DNA of 64,000 bases from VAZQ01 sp045811525 (GCA_045811525.1 JBJMTV010000003.1:1-64000), one strand, 5' to 3'; counted from the first letter of the stretch, positions 16,747-26,228 are shown. Program-made: numbers and translations. Notes: generated by a model not told the origin, from the letters alone.

Positions 16747-17806
16747 TGTATATTTCCTCTATCATTGAGACCTTACATTCGACGCAGTTTGTGATGGGCG
16801 CTTTGCCGGCTACACCACGCTCACAAATGATGAGTGTCATGGAATGAAGGTGTGGCTTGTGCCTCCGGCATAATCAGCCAGTTGATCATATGTTTGTCCG
16901 TTCCCGGTCTGTGAAGCAGTACACCCGCCGGATGGCGAAGTCGCGCAGCAGGCGTTCGCGGCCATTCGGGAGCCCATGCGGAAGGAGGGCGGCACAGCGC
17001 CGACCACCCCTTACGCCGACTGCGCAGCGAAATGGCGACCTGCCCTGGAGCGCGCTCGCGGCATGCTCCGGGGGCCCGTGAGGTGACGAGCTGCTCGCTG
17101 CTGAACTGAAGATGTACTGCTCCCAAAAGTGTCTGGGTGCCGGACAACCGTCCTAAATAACGGTGATCGAGGTCTGTGCGGCGTTTTCATCGCTAATTTC
17201 AGAACGATTCAGCTGAGTCCCAAGGACCTGCCCAGGCTACCGGCGCGACATTTGCTCAGCGACTGCATCAGGAGAGCAACATGATGAACGCGCACAGGCC
17301 AACATCTCCGCAACTCGCGATACCCGGCATCGGTTTCCCCCAACACATTGGCCGCAGCTTCAACAAGGTCTCAACACTGGACCCCTGCGAGGAACAAACG
17401 CGGGAACGAGGGGACGGCAAAGAAACGCTTCAACGTACTGAGCCCCGGAGCGGAGGCTGGCGGATACTGCTCCATCGCTCACCTCGTTCTAAGAGCCCCG
17501 CGACCGCCCTAGGTGAAGCCTCTCTCTTTGAGAATGGGGTGCGGGACCTCACAAGGACGGCTGAGCCCGCCCCTGCGCGATGCGCATCGCTACTCCTTCA
17601 GGCACCATGTTTCATGACAGCCGGAGGACGCTCGCCGCGCAAACATGATGCTTCCGATTTGAGCACCACCTCCCGCATCCTACGAACTTTCTGTGATGAC
17701 CATCACAGTTTTATCTACGCCCCGGTGCCAAATCTTTGAGGCAGGACGTCGGGCGCTCCTGAGCAAGCGCAAAGACGTAGGCAACGGGGCAGGCAGGGAG
17801 AGGCAC
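16747..17806. other. About 1 kb without a supportable gene
   Basis: The longest candidate (17281-17739, 152 codons, preceded by AGGAGAG) has no known motif and a composition rich in Arg, Ser and Pro, typical of random GC-rich frames, so it is not called. Nothing else is seen. Confidence 0.45.
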
Positions 17807-18304
17807 ATGATGGACGTTCATCATTCGCTGAGAAGCCACGCCATCGCGATGCTCCCGGCCTTAATGGCGCTGTCAGTTGTCGGCGCAGGCACGCTGGCTG
17901 GGGCTGCAGAAGTTAGCGCCGGGGAAGCCGCTGATATCGCCTACGTCGACATCGCCAAGGGACCGATAATCGCTCTCGCGCAGGGAAGGCCCGTATTGCT
18001 GAATGAGCTCGATATCATCCCTGAGGGGGCTCGGCTCGATCTGCCGGCCAAGAGCGAACTCACAATCTGCCATTATCCGACCCAGCGTTATCTCACGCTA
18101 AGGGGGCCTGCACGAGCGTTCGCATTCGTCAAAGGCTTGACTGTTGAAAGTGGGAGAGCAGCTGAAGTCTCGGTGGCAACTTGTGAGCCGCCAGTGGTGT
18201 CGAAGTCTCAGGGCGGGTTGGTTGTGCGAGGGATGCAAGCACCGGACGTATCACTGCAAACACGAGTGAAGGTTATAAACCGGGGCCGGGTGCCAGCCCA
18301 CTGA
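17807..18304 (+). CDS. Exported FecR-like hypothetical protein
   Basis: A 165-residue product. The start ATG at 17807 follows AGGCAGGGAGAGG. A signal peptide is evident (residues about 14-38, LPALMALSVVGAGTLAGAAEV). The mature part has the strand pattern of FecR-type domains: a small leading strand, then LNELDIIPEGARLDLPAKSE and TLRGPARAFAFVKGL. It lacks the transmembrane anti-sigma part of true FecR. Function is unknown; a periplasmic beta-sandwich is the best guess. The frame is open upstream to 17693, but that part lacks features. Confidence 0.6.
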   Translation: MMDVHHSLRSHAIAMLPALMALSVVGAGTLAGAAEVSAGEAADIAYVDIAKGPIIALAQGRPVLLNELDIIPEGARLDLPAKSELTICHYPTQRYLTLRGPARAFAFVKGLTVESGRAAEVSVATCEPPVVSKSQGGLVVRGMQAPDVSLQTRVKVINRGRVPAH

Positions 18305-18450
18305 ATCGTGCCTCTCCGGTTGGAAGGTGCTGAGTAATGGCCGACGGCGAGTGCTGCGGTTGGCCGTGACGCGCCGTGCTGGGTCGATCGCATTGTAGGC
18401 TCGGCTCAGCAGGGTCGCCATCCGCAATGAGTACCCTGCTCGAGCCTAGT

Positions 18451-19320
18451 CTAAAGTGCAGGAAGCGGGTCTTTGCATGCGTCGCGCCGGTAGCTCAGTT
18501 GGCCGCGGGTCGCAATGATGATGATCAATGCCGCTAGGCTATAGACGACAGCAATGCCGAGTGTCTGATAATGAACTGGCAGATAATGCGGCGGGGTTGA
18601 CGGGAAAAGTGCTACCAGCGCTAAGCCTGAGCTGTCGAAGCTGGCATGTAGCAAGATCGCCATTAACGTGCTGCCATGACAGTGATTCAAGACCCACGTC
18701 ATCAAGACCGAAAGGCCCGTCAAGCCAATCGAGAACTCGATCAAAGCAACGCTGGCGCCGACGAAGGTAGCGTCGGGTCCCGTTTGCGCCAACGGCCCAA
18801 AGAAGAATGGGAAGTGCCACAGGCCCCAAAGAACCCCAAGGAGGAGGCTGCCCACCACAGGACCGTTTTGCCGCTGGATGCGGCGCTGGGCGAAACCGCG
18901 CCACCCAACTTCTTCCCACATTGGCGCAATGCCGACCGTGAAGGAGAGGGCCATTTCACTCAGGTAGAGCAAGGGCAGTCGCGAATCGGGCGCGACAAGA
19001 TCAGACAGATTTCCAGGTACTATCAGGAAAGCCAGCAAGTTCAGAACCGGAAGGCCGATCAGAGCCACGAGATACCATTGCACGCCCACCCGCCAGTGCA
19101 CGATGCTGCGCAATAACCGAAGCACTCCGGCCTTGCCGGAGGTGCTCGCTAGCACCAAGAGCGCCGCTACGGCTGGTCCGAAACCGCCCAGGGCTATGAG
19201 CGACTTCGGCAGGCCCAACGGTGCCCAGACCAGCCAGAAATAGCCCCAGGTGAAGACGAAGGCCAAAACGAAAAATGATATTAGTGGATGGCCGGCAAGG
19301 AGCCCCCAAGGAGCCCCCAA
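18451..19320 (-). CDS. CPBP-family intramembrane metalloprotease, repeat-controlled start
   Basis: The 289-residue polytopic protein carries the CPBP/CAAX-protease motifs: EEVGWRG (glutamate pair and Arg), LWHFPFF (first His) and HASFD (second His). The family includes Rce1-like and bacteriocin-immunity proteases acting within the membrane. The frame as it stands opens only at a TTG (19320) inside three tandem 11-bp repeats. An ATG at 19358 reads into a stop at 19281-19283, yet it would be in frame with the protease if one repeat unit were lost. No convincing ribosome site precedes either start. The gene may thus be switched off, weakly expressed or phase variable in this isolate. Confidence 0.75.
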   Translation of the reverse strand: MGAPWGLLAGHPLISFFVLAFVFTWGYFWLVWAPLGLPKSLIALGGFGPAVAALLVLASTSGKAGVLRLLRSIVHWRVGVQWYLVALIGLPVLNLLAFLIVPGNLSDLVAPDSRLPLLYLSEMALSFTVGIAPMWEEVGWRGFAQRRIQRQNGPVVGSLLLGVLWGLWHFPFFFGPLAQTGPDATFVGASVALIEFSIGLTGLSVLMTWVLNHCHGSTLMAILLHASFDSSGLALVALFPSTPPHYLPVHYQTLGIAVVYSLAALIIIIATRGQLSYRRDACKDPLPAL

Positions 19321-19329
19321 GGAGCCCCC
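19297..19329. repeat. Three tandem 11-bp repeats (AAGGAGCCCCC)
   Basis: Three perfect units at 19297-19307, 19308-19318 and 19319-19329. They cover the N-terminal coding end of the CPBP protease gene. Because 11 is not a multiple of three, each gain or loss of a unit shifts the frame. Confidence 0.9.
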
Positions 19330-19358
19330 GGGCCTTGTGCGGTGTCGGAAGTTGTCAT

Positions 19359-19820
19359 CGCGAATTTCTGCAAGGCTGACCTGCCGCAGGGCTGGGTGAA
19401 AGTGCTCTCGTCAGCCGCATTTAGTCACGCCGGTATCGAATATTGGAAGGGATGTTCATCGAGGTAGGAGCACCTGAGGTCATCCCGGTGCTCTGATCCG
19501 GTTGGCACCAAGCTCGACCAGTGGCTGAAGAGTAGCCGACCCTTCTTCACTGCGGTGCTACCCCGAAACCAAAGGCGCGGTTGAACGTCATTGACCACCT
19601 CACGTTTGAGTATCTGACGCGGACCGCCCGCACCTCCATGTCGCGGCGGCGGGCTACTCGACACTGAGCGCAAATGCCTGCCGCTGCATCGGGCAGGAGC
19701 GCGCGTCAGCGATTTAACCATGGGATGACAAAAAGATACTGCATCGGCTGAGCGATAAGATTGTCTCAACCGGCTTCGTAAGAGTTTAGGGGCAGCCAAC
19801 ACTAGGGAAGGGGGCATTCC
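19359..19820. other. Intergenic stretch
   Basis: About 460 bp between the divergent CPBP gene and the exported protein gene at 19821. A minus-strand frame here has no recognisable features. Promoters for both genes presumably lie within it, but no confident -35/-10 pair is seen. Confidence 0.45.
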
Positions 19821-20306
19821 GTGAAAGTCCTGTACGCCATCGCGTTTGCATTGTTTCCACTCACCGCACCCGCGCAAAGTCTGGATACATTGCTGCTGAC
19901 GGCGCTCTGCCATGACGATTACTTCGAGGATGCCGGAGGCCAATGCAAGGCGCTTGCCGCAGCAGAAGACGTTACCTTCGAAGCGATCGTCTCGACTTAC
20001 GGTGAAATCGTCAGCGATGATGCTGCTGAAGCGATTGTTTCCATTCTGATCGATTCAGGTGACGAGCCGGTTGGCACGATCCAACCGCGGGTCAGTCCTT
20101 TGAACAATGGGCTCGCGGCAGATGATGATGAAACCTCAGCCGATCGCCCCAGCCTCAACAACACTGTTTCTACTCACATTGAGACGATTGAGTTCCCGCG
20201 CGAGCAGGATCAAGACCTCATCGCCGATGCCAGTGAAGTTGCAACGACCGGCCCCGTTCCAGCTGGCCCCGCCATAAGCGAGGCTGCGCCCTTCGAGGAA
20301 AATTGA
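19821..20306 (+). CDS. Exported acidic hypothetical protein
   Basis: A 161-residue protein from a GTG preceded by AGGGAAGGGGG. It has a clear signal peptide (KVLYAIAFALFPLTAPAQS, cleavage probably after APA or AQS). The mature part is acidic with two Cys (CHDDYFEDAGGQC) in a short loop, possibly a disulfide, and an Asp/Glu-rich, low-complexity tail. No family is recognised. Its stop overlaps the start of the next small gene. Confidence 0.6.
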   Translation: MKVLYAIAFALFPLTAPAQSLDTLLLTALCHDDYFEDAGGQCKALAAAEDVTFEAIVSTYGEIVSDDAAEAIVSILIDSGDEPVGTIQPRVSPLNNGLAADDDETSADRPSLNNTVSTHIETIEFPREQDQDLIADASEVATTGPVPAGPAISEAAPFEEN

Positions 20307-20563
20307 AGACGCGACAGGATCCAGTGGCTATTCCTATGGGCACGCCGCACATTCGGGCAGCCGGGAGTCGTAGCAAGCTAAACGCACTCTCCATGCAAAA
20401 GAAAATTGGCGAACTTCTCCGGGACCAATTCCGGCCGCCCACCGAACTACCCGCCGACTTACTCGCGCTGCTGCTTCAACTGGACGACCGCACGAGAGCA
20501 ATGAAGTCAGTTGGTGTGGAGGAAGGCCCGAATGGCCTCGGACCGAAAGAAGATGCTCGTTAA
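20303..20563 (+). CDS. Small NepR-like protein
   Basis: An 86-residue frame from a TTG that overlaps the preceding stop (TTGA), with GAGGAA just upstream; ATGs at 20336 and 20393 are alternatives. The core QKKIGELLRDQF and LPADLLALLLQLDDR matches the pattern of NepR, the anti-sigma factor of the alphaproteobacterial general stress response (IG..LR, then a P..h..LL..LD helix). The match is by eye and the helices are short. The usual partners phyR and ecfG are not adjacent, which weakens the call. Confidence 0.4.
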   Translation: MKTRQDPVAIPMGTPHIRAAGSRSKLNALSMQKKIGELLRDQFRPPTELPADLLALLLQLDDRTRAMKSVGVEEGPNGLGPKEDAR

Positions 20564-20953
20564 GATTTCGGGAAAAGTCTAGTCGTGCATCCTTGGGCGG
20601 CGATCACCGGCGGCTGGGCCGGCGCTCGGCTGCGCAACGGCGGTGGCCAAGGGGCTCGCGACCGCCTGTACGGAAAAACCCGACTGAGATTTGCAATCGT
20701 CGCTCTCACAAAATCAAGTACTTGCAATTGCGAGCGTCGCGCATGCAATACTAGTTGTTTGAGCGTACAACCTTTTCTTCCTGCGCAGATCCAGTTCACC
20801 AAGCGCGGCTCCTTGATGTCCGCTTCGACTCGCAGACGCTACATCGTGGCCCCAGCGATGATTACGGATAGAGCACACGCCGAATTCCTTGAGGTGCTTC
20901 GGTGGTCCGTGTTTGATTACAAATTTGCGCTCGAGCGACAGATGGAGACAGCA
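20564..20953. other. Intergenic stretch
   Basis: About 390 bp. An open frame on the plus strand from 20585 continues into the next gene, but its first 120 codons lack a ribosome site, hydrophobic leader or motif, so it is treated as non-coding leader. Confidence 0.5.
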
Positions 20954-21397
20954 ATGAAACGAATGATATCAACGATTCTTTGCCTGGGCGTTGCGCTGAG
21001 CGCTGCGGTTGCCCAGGACGCAATTCCAGATCTCAGAGGCACGTGGACTGGCAAGGGCAAGTCGATTGTGTTTGGGACACACCCGCATCATCCTGGCAGC
21101 CAGACCACCGGCGATCCGCCGCGTGTTCGGGAGATTGAAGCCACGCATGTGGTCGAAGGACAGGAGGGCCGGCTCCTGTGGGGGCGTTCCTCCTCCACAT
21201 CGGCGGACACAAAAGAGCCGTTCGCCTGGGCAATCGCGAGCGACAACAAGTCGATCGTCGGCGCGGATATGGACGGCTATTTCCGCATCACCGTAGTTTC
21301 CGCTGATCGCATAGAGAAATGCTACGCCCATAATGGTGTCAGCCCAAGTCGCTCGGTCGTTGCGACGTGCTACACGATGGAGCGGGTGAGCCGATAA
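20954..21397 (+). CDS. Exported small protein, lipocalin-like beta pattern
   Basis: A 147-residue product; the ATG at 20954 follows GGAG at proper spacing and is directly followed by a signal peptide (KRMISTILCLGVALSAAVAQ). The mature protein opens with IPDLRGTWTGKGKSIVFG, a start common in short secreted beta-barrel proteins, and continues with EATHVVEGQEGRLLWGR and DNKSIVGADMDGYFRI strands. Two Cys near the end (KCYAHNG, ATCYTM) may form a disulfide. Function is unknown. Confidence 0.65.
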   Translation: MKRMISTILCLGVALSAAVAQDAIPDLRGTWTGKGKSIVFGTHPHHPGSQTTGDPPRVREIEATHVVEGQEGRLLWGRSSSTSADTKEPFAWAIASDNKSIVGADMDGYFRITVVSADRIEKCYAHNGVSPSRSVVATCYTMERVSR

Positions 21398-21712
21398 CCG
21401 ACGGTTCATGTCGCAAGTTTTCAGCAAAGCTGGCTTCGCTTTCGAGAATATCGGCGCCGACCGAGGTGCTGCAAAAATGACGTCAGGCGCCAAGCCGAGA
21501 ACCTCCGCCGCTGCTTTCGCACAATTTCGGCGTGGTTCGTCCCAAAGCCCGTGACCAACGAGCAGCCCCGAGCTTGCCGTGGCGTTTGAGCATACGCCGC
21601 TCTTTTCCGATTTTACGTGGGCGGGCGGCTTGATGGCTGCAGAGGAGGCTGTCCCAGTGCCCAGACGGGCGCGATCTGGTACTTGTTCATCACGAGCGGA
21701 GGGAGAGACGCA
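21398..21712. other. Intergenic stretch
   Basis: About 315 bp. A minus-strand frame of 273 codons covers this stretch and the two flanking genes, but it lies antisense to the exported protein and has no motif, so it is rejected. Nothing else is seen. Confidence 0.5.
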
Positions 21713-22771
21713 GTGAAGTTCAGAACGTGCCGAATTGTTTTGATGCTCGCCACTCTTAGCGCCCTTCCGCTCGATGACACGAAGGGGCAAACGACCGATC
21801 TAGACGCGCTCTATGAAAGAGCCGCGACGGAGGGAGAGGTTTCCACCTACCTGCAGGGGCCGCCCCAAGTCTACGCGGGGTTGGTACGGGAGTTTGAAGC
21901 GAAGTATCCCAAGGTGAGGGTGCAGATTACACCCGGCCGCTACGATCTTGTCCCGAAGATCAACGAGCAGATCGCAGCTGGCAGCCTCCAAGCCGATCTC
22001 GCGATCCTCCAGACCACGCAGGACTATGTACGCTGGAAGCGGCAGGGGGTTCTGCAGCCGTTTGCGCCCCCCGGTTTCGACCTGGTTTTTGCGAAGCTCA
22101 AGGATCCTACTGCGCATTTCCTGCCGGTCTTTCTGGCCATGATCGGCTTTGCGCACAATCCGACGCAGGTGACGCAAGCGGATGCGCCGCGCGTGCTTGG
22201 CGATTTTCTGAGGCCGGTTTTCAAGAGCAGGATCGTCGCCACCTATCCGCACGATGACGATCTGACGCTCTACAGCAACACGCTGATCGTAGAAAAGTAC
22301 GGTTGGGAAATGATCGAGCAACTGCTCAAACAGGACATCAAATTCGTAAGAAGCCACGTTCTCGTCGCGCAAGAGACCGAGAAGGGCGAGCGCCCGGTGA
22401 CCTTCGACCAGATTTCGCAATTCAACAAGGTCAGATTCACCCCTCCCGATGACCTGCCGGTGCCGATTTATCCGATCACAACCGGAATATTCGCCAAGGC
22501 GCCGCACCCGAACGCGGCCAAACTGTTCGTCGCTTTTGCGATCTCGAAGGAACAGCAGGAACGGATCGCCGGCAGTGGAGCATTGGCGGTGCGTCCGGAC
22601 GTGGCTCCGCCGCCCGGCCTGCAACCACTGTCGAGCTACCGCATTGCCGACGGCTACATCGACTTCATCGCCGACGACGCACGCACAAACAGCCTGAGGG
22701 CGCGGTTCGAACGCTACATCGGCCAGCCACAAGGCACATACATAAGCACATCCCCGGGTTCGTCGAGATAG
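21713..22771 (+). CDS. Orphan periplasmic binding protein, iron(III)/thiamine type
   Basis: A 352-residue exported protein from a GTG after GGAGGGAGAG. The signal peptide is residues 1-26. The mature part fits the extracellular solute-binding family 1/AfuA-FutA type: LYERAATEGEVSTYLQGPP at the start, FEAKYPKVRVQI, INEQIAAGSLQADLAIL and a C-terminal hinge region ending in the membrane-distal lobe. Members bind Fe(III), phosphonates, sugars or thiamine and hand them to ABC importers. No permease or ATPase gene is adjacent, so it is an orphan, and its ligand cannot be read from the sequence. Confidence 0.75.
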   Translation: MKFRTCRIVLMLATLSALPLDDTKGQTTDLDALYERAATEGEVSTYLQGPPQVYAGLVREFEAKYPKVRVQITPGRYDLVPKINEQIAAGSLQADLAILQTTQDYVRWKRQGVLQPFAPPGFDLVFAKLKDPTAHFLPVFLAMIGFAHNPTQVTQADAPRVLGDFLRPVFKSRIVATYPHDDDLTLYSNTLIVEKYGWEMIEQLLKQDIKFVRSHVLVAQETEKGERPVTFDQISQFNKVRFTPPDDLPVPIYPITTGIFAKAPHPNAAKLFVAFAISKEQQERIAGSGALAVRPDVAPPPGLQPLSSYRIADGYIDFIADDARTNSLRARFERYIGQPQGTYISTSPGSSR

Positions 22772-23428
22772 AGGCTCCCGGTGCACAGCAAACAAGGAAA
22801 CGGGCCGTCGATGGCTCGCGCCTCGATCTTGAGCGAGGCTCCCGCGCGCAAGAGGCGAGCGGCCGTGCTCAGACTACTGAATGGATCCCCCTGCCTGTGA
22901 TCGGCCAAAGCGCTGGGCCGTTACGCGATAAGGATGCGTGTGTTACGTGTAACCGGGTTCCCGCCGAGGACAAAAGGCCTGGGTAGGTGAAGAGACCTGC
23001 ATGGCCCCGAGCCTTCTACGAAGTAGCGTCCCCCCTTGGTAAGGGGGAGGTCGATAGTTCAGTCCTTTCCGGCAGCACCACGAAACACCCAGTGAATCTA
23101 GCTTTTAGCCGGTCGCGGATTCCGTTGCAGTGCAGCGGAGTGCAGAAGATTGCAGCAACATGCAGCTAATCCGGCACGTATACGACACGCGGAAACTCGA
23201 TTTGTTCTCGGCTCACGTCCGGTTCTCAGTTGCGGCGAGTAGTTCCGAGCCCTGACGCACTCCCGCCTACAAGGGACCTCACGCGCGATCGGCATTGCGC
23301 GAGGTCAACCTCAAGCGAAGCAGAGGTGCCGCACTCGCCTGCGCGTGCTCAATTGCACTATGCGCACCCTCATCATCTGCAACTTCCTCCGCGGGTGCGC
23401 ATTGAGCAGAGACACGACGGAGAGAAAC
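22772..23428. other. Intergenic stretch with a GTTACGTGTAAC palindrome
   Basis: About 650 bp with no convincing gene. It holds the palindrome at 22942-22953 and a cluster of short GTGCAG/TTGCAG words at about 23124-23166. Confidence 0.5.
22942..22953. repeat. GTTACGTGTAAC palindrome (copy 1)
   Basis: A 12-bp inverted repeat, one of four related copies in the window (others at 26664, 28644 and 28705), all in non-coding DNA. Confidence 0.5.
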
Positions 23429-24352
23429 ATGGACGTGAATACACGACCTCTGGCGATCATCACGGGCGCGTCCGCGGGCATCGGCTATGAGCTCGCGCAG
23501 CTTTGTGCGCAGAACGGCTTCGACCTGCTCGTGGCGGCCGACCAGCCGAAGATCAGACAGGCGGCGGAAGATTTTCGCCGCCTGGGAGCGCAGGTCCAAG
23601 CCATAGAAACCGATCTGGCGAGCCTCGAGGGCGTCGACAAGCTTTACCACGCTGCGCAAGGCCGGCCGGTGGAAGCTCTGCTCGCCAACGCCGGACATGG
23701 GCTGGGCAAGGCCTTTCTCGACCAGGATTTCGATCAAGCACGGCATGTGATCGACACAAACGTGACCGGTACGATCTACCTCATTCACAAGATCGGCCGC
23801 GACATGCGTGCCCGCGGCTCAGGACGGATCCTCATCGTGGGCTCGGAAGCCGGGTTCATTCCCGGAACTTTTCAGGCCGTTTACAACGGCTCGAAGGCGT
23901 TTATCGACTCCTTTTCGTTGGCGCTGCGCGCCGAGCTGAAGGGATCTGGCGTCACAGTCACCTGCCTGATGCCCGGCCCCACCGAAACCGAATTCTTCGA
24001 ACGCGCCGACATGCTGGACACCAAGGTCGGGCAGATGACGAAGGACGATCCTGCCGACGTCGCTCGGACAGGCTTCGAAGCCATGATGCGCGGCGACGGC
24101 GACGTCGTAGCGGGCTGGAAGAACAAGCTTAAAACAAGCATTGCGACGATCACGCCTGCCGGTTGGTTAGCCGAGCAACATCGGAAGGAGGCGCAGCCCG
24201 GTTACAGCAGGAGCAACGGTTCTGGCGGTACAATGCCGTTAGTAATCTGCGCGACGGCGCTTATGCTCTTCGGCTGGGTATTGGCGACGCAAAACGGGAA
24301 GCATTCACGTCGTGACGCGAGGTGGCGCCGCGCGGATGTCCGTGCGTATTGA
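23429..24352 (+). CDS. Short-chain dehydrogenase/reductase with C-terminal membrane tail
   Basis: A 307-residue classical SDR: cofactor motif TGASAGIG (12-19), NAG (87-89), catalytic Ser139 in VGSEAG, Tyr152 and Lys156 in YNGSK. The lone Asp at the end of the second strand (AADQP) hints at NAD rather than NADP, by family rule. The ATG at 23429 follows CGGAGAGAAAC. Unlike usual SDRs (about 250 residues), it has a linker from about 240 and one hydrophobic segment (TMPLVICATALMLFGWVLA, 268-286) with a basic end, so the enzyme is probably fixed to the inner membrane with its active site in the cytosol. Substrate unknown. Confidence 0.85.
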   Translation: MDVNTRPLAIITGASAGIGYELAQLCAQNGFDLLVAADQPKIRQAAEDFRRLGAQVQAIETDLASLEGVDKLYHAAQGRPVEALLANAGHGLGKAFLDQDFDQARHVIDTNVTGTIYLIHKIGRDMRARGSGRILIVGSEAGFIPGTFQAVYNGSKAFIDSFSLALRAELKGSGVTVTCLMPGPTETEFFERADMLDTKVGQMTKDDPADVARTGFEAMMRGDGDVVAGWKNKLKTSIATITPAGWLAEQHRKEAQPGYSRSNGSGGTMPLVICATALMLFGWVLATQNGKHSRRDARWRRADVRAY

Positions 24353-24942
24353 CGTGTACGAAACCCGTTCCGGGTGTCGCCCGCGCGCTCGTTCAACGTG
24401 TCGCAATCCACCATATTGCGGCTGGTGATCGCCCGCCCTTTCGCGCGGCGACGTGGCCGTCGGTGGGTGAGGCGGGCAAACGATGACTCCCGCCTGCTAT
24501 TGGGAAACCGGGTCGCCGCAGAGACTCCTACTGGGTGAGCGGTTTAATCCCGGGACCCAAACCCTTCTGAGATGGAGTCACTGCCCTTGCGGACGCACGC
24601 AAGTCATCAGCGAGTGGACGCGCGCGCTCAATTCTGCGGATTGTAGCCGCGCCCAGTCCTGATGTTGAGCTTGGCGCCGTACAATCCGCTGGGCTGCGTG
24701 CCGACGTACCAGACAATCCTGTCACCGCTGTAGCTCGTGAATGTGCGCTTCGCGCCATCACCGCGCGTTAGCGTGCATTTCTGATAGCCTCGATCGCGAC
24801 GGCCGTCTGCCAAGCACAAACAAGAGTTCTGTTGTCGTGATGTTGCGGCGGTTACATCTTTTGGAAAGGCAGTCCCCCTTGAGCTTAGAGCTGCTGCGTG
24901 AGGTGCTCGAGCCGCGCATCAGGGATACCCGGGTAGGCTGCC
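24353..24942. other. Intergenic stretch with a possible small-protein remnant
   Basis: About 590 bp. A minus-strand frame at 24628-24819 (KCTLTRGDGAKRTFTS, then YVGTQPSGLYGAKLNI) has the look of a small exported beta protein that has lost its signal peptide. It is not called as a gene because its start is unclear. Confidence 0.4.
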
Positions 24943-25500
24943 TCAGCACAGGTACTTGCAGACTAAATTTTTGATCGTGCTAATCGGATTGGCAGAACTC
25001 GGGGCAGCCTCCTGGCGCTCCGCAGTTTCCCGTTCTGCCTTGGCCTTCGGCTCCTTCTTGTTCGATGGCTTTTCTGCGATCACCATGGCCCAGTACGTCT
25101 TGTATCGGGTCTGCTCGTTCCGGGCCACGGCAACCCCCACGATGTCCGCCTTGGTCTGCAGCAGGTTGGCGTTGTGCCCAGGGGAACTCTTCCACATTCG
25201 AAGCGTATCCGCCCATGTCTTGGTGCCGGCCGCGATGTTTTCGGCCGCCAAGCCCACATGCGCGCCAGACATCCGGGACGAGAACGATCCCGCCACACTG
25301 TGATCCATGATGCCGGACGCCGCCATCGCCTTTGCCTGCCGTTCAGCTATCGCGGTGAGTTGCGGGTCAGTCCTGACCGTCGACAAGCCGTGTGAGTGTC
25401 GGTACTGCGAGATCATGGCCGGCATGTCCTCAGCACGCCCCGGCATCGACGTGATCGCGACAACCGCGCCCAGAACGACTGCCTTAACGACGGCCTTCAT
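24943..25500 (-). CDS. Secreted CAP/SCP-domain protein
   Basis: A 185-residue product from the ATG at 25500 (KAVVKAVVLGAVVAITS signal peptide). The CAP domain occupies about residues 28-150: ISQYRHSHGLSTVRTDPQL, then AASGIMDHSVAGSF with the first His, AAENIAAGT, and SPGHNANLL with the second His region, ending YWAMVIA. A Lys/Glu-rich linker and a C-terminal CKYLC follow. Bacterial CAP proteins are secreted or envelope-bound and of mostly unknown role. The frame is open to 25623, but the extra residues disrupt the signal peptide. Confidence 0.8.
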   Translation of the reverse strand: MKAVVKAVVLGAVVAITSMPGRAEDMPAMISQYRHSHGLSTVRTDPQLTAIAERQAKAMAASGIMDHSVAGSFSSRMSGAHVGLAAENIAAGTKTWADTLRMWKSSPGHNANLLQTKADIVGVAVARNEQTRYKTYWAMVIAEKPSNKKEPKAKAERETAERQEAAPSSANPISTIKNLVCKYLC

Positions 25501-25847
25501 CGCCAGTCCCCACGCCCTGCAATGAAACAGGTACATCAGCATCCGATAAGGCGAATATGCGGCGTAACCCATGTGTGCGGTCGCACCCGAGGGCCGCTGC
25601 CCCTCGACAGGACAACGCTGCAAAGGCAGATTGACGGGTCCCTGGCGTTGATACCCAACCCGACAGGCGCATTAGCTCTCCGATGCTCTTATGGGTTCGG
25701 CGTTTGCGGTTGCGCCGATTGGGGGCGGCATGAGTGCGCCTCGGGCCTAAAAGTCGTTCGGCTTCTGCAGCGTGGCTCGATGACCGGGCACTTCACGAGC
25801 ACACGATCGCGGTATGAGCCGGGGTTAAGCCCGGGAATTGACGGGCA
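25501..25847. other. Intergenic stretch
   Basis: About 350 bp without a supportable gene. Nothing notable is seen. Confidence 0.5.
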
Positions 25848-26099
25848 TCAGACCGGGCGCATGCGCTGCGCCGCCAAGATCAGGGTCTCCCGCATTAGTG
25901 CCTCGTAGCGTGCTTTGACAAGATCGGCATGGCGCTCTGCCATGTCACGGAGTTCGACCGTATGCGGCTTCCCGGAAGTTTGGCTGCTGAATGCCCTAAG
26001 TAGAGTTTTCATGGCACGTGCCCTGATCTGAACATGAGTTGTCGATCTCACGCCACGATCATCTTCTGCAGCCGTAAGCGTGTATGTGATGCGTGTCAC
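25848..26099 (-). CDS. Small hypothetical protein
   Basis: An 83-residue frame from a GTG at 26099. The start TRITYTLTAAEDDRG looks like an edge strand and the rest is helical and basic (RAMKTLLRAFSS, then AERHADLVKARYEALM). No family is recognised. No strong ribosome site precedes the GTG; the ATG at 26012 (KTLLRAF) is an alternative start. Confidence 0.4.
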   Translation of the reverse strand: MTRITYTLTAAEDDRGVRSTTHVQIRARAMKTLLRAFSSQTSGKPHTVELRDMAERHADLVKARYEALMRETLILAAQRMRPV

Positions 26100-26228
26100 T
26101 TTTTTGCATTTTGACAGCGACCACCATTGGATCGGTGGCCGAAGTCAAAGCCATGCGCTCCCTCTAGGAACTCCTATCGCGATCTATTCGTTCTCCAATG
26201 CGTTAGCGAAAAACGTTGGAGAACACTC

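Noticed and set aside
17281..17739. 152-codon open frame with a good upstream AGGAG
   Set aside because: The product is Arg/Ser/Pro-rich without any pattern, signal peptide or recognised family. Kept as non-coding in the absence of conservation data.
21800..22795. Minus-strand open frame of 331 codons
   Set aside because: Antisense to the iron-type binding protein; no recognisable domain or ribosome site.
23124..23166. Cluster of GTGCAG/TTGCAG words, considered as an iteron or tandem repeat
   Set aside because: Spacing is irregular and the words are only 5-6 bp, so it is not above chance for a short stretch.
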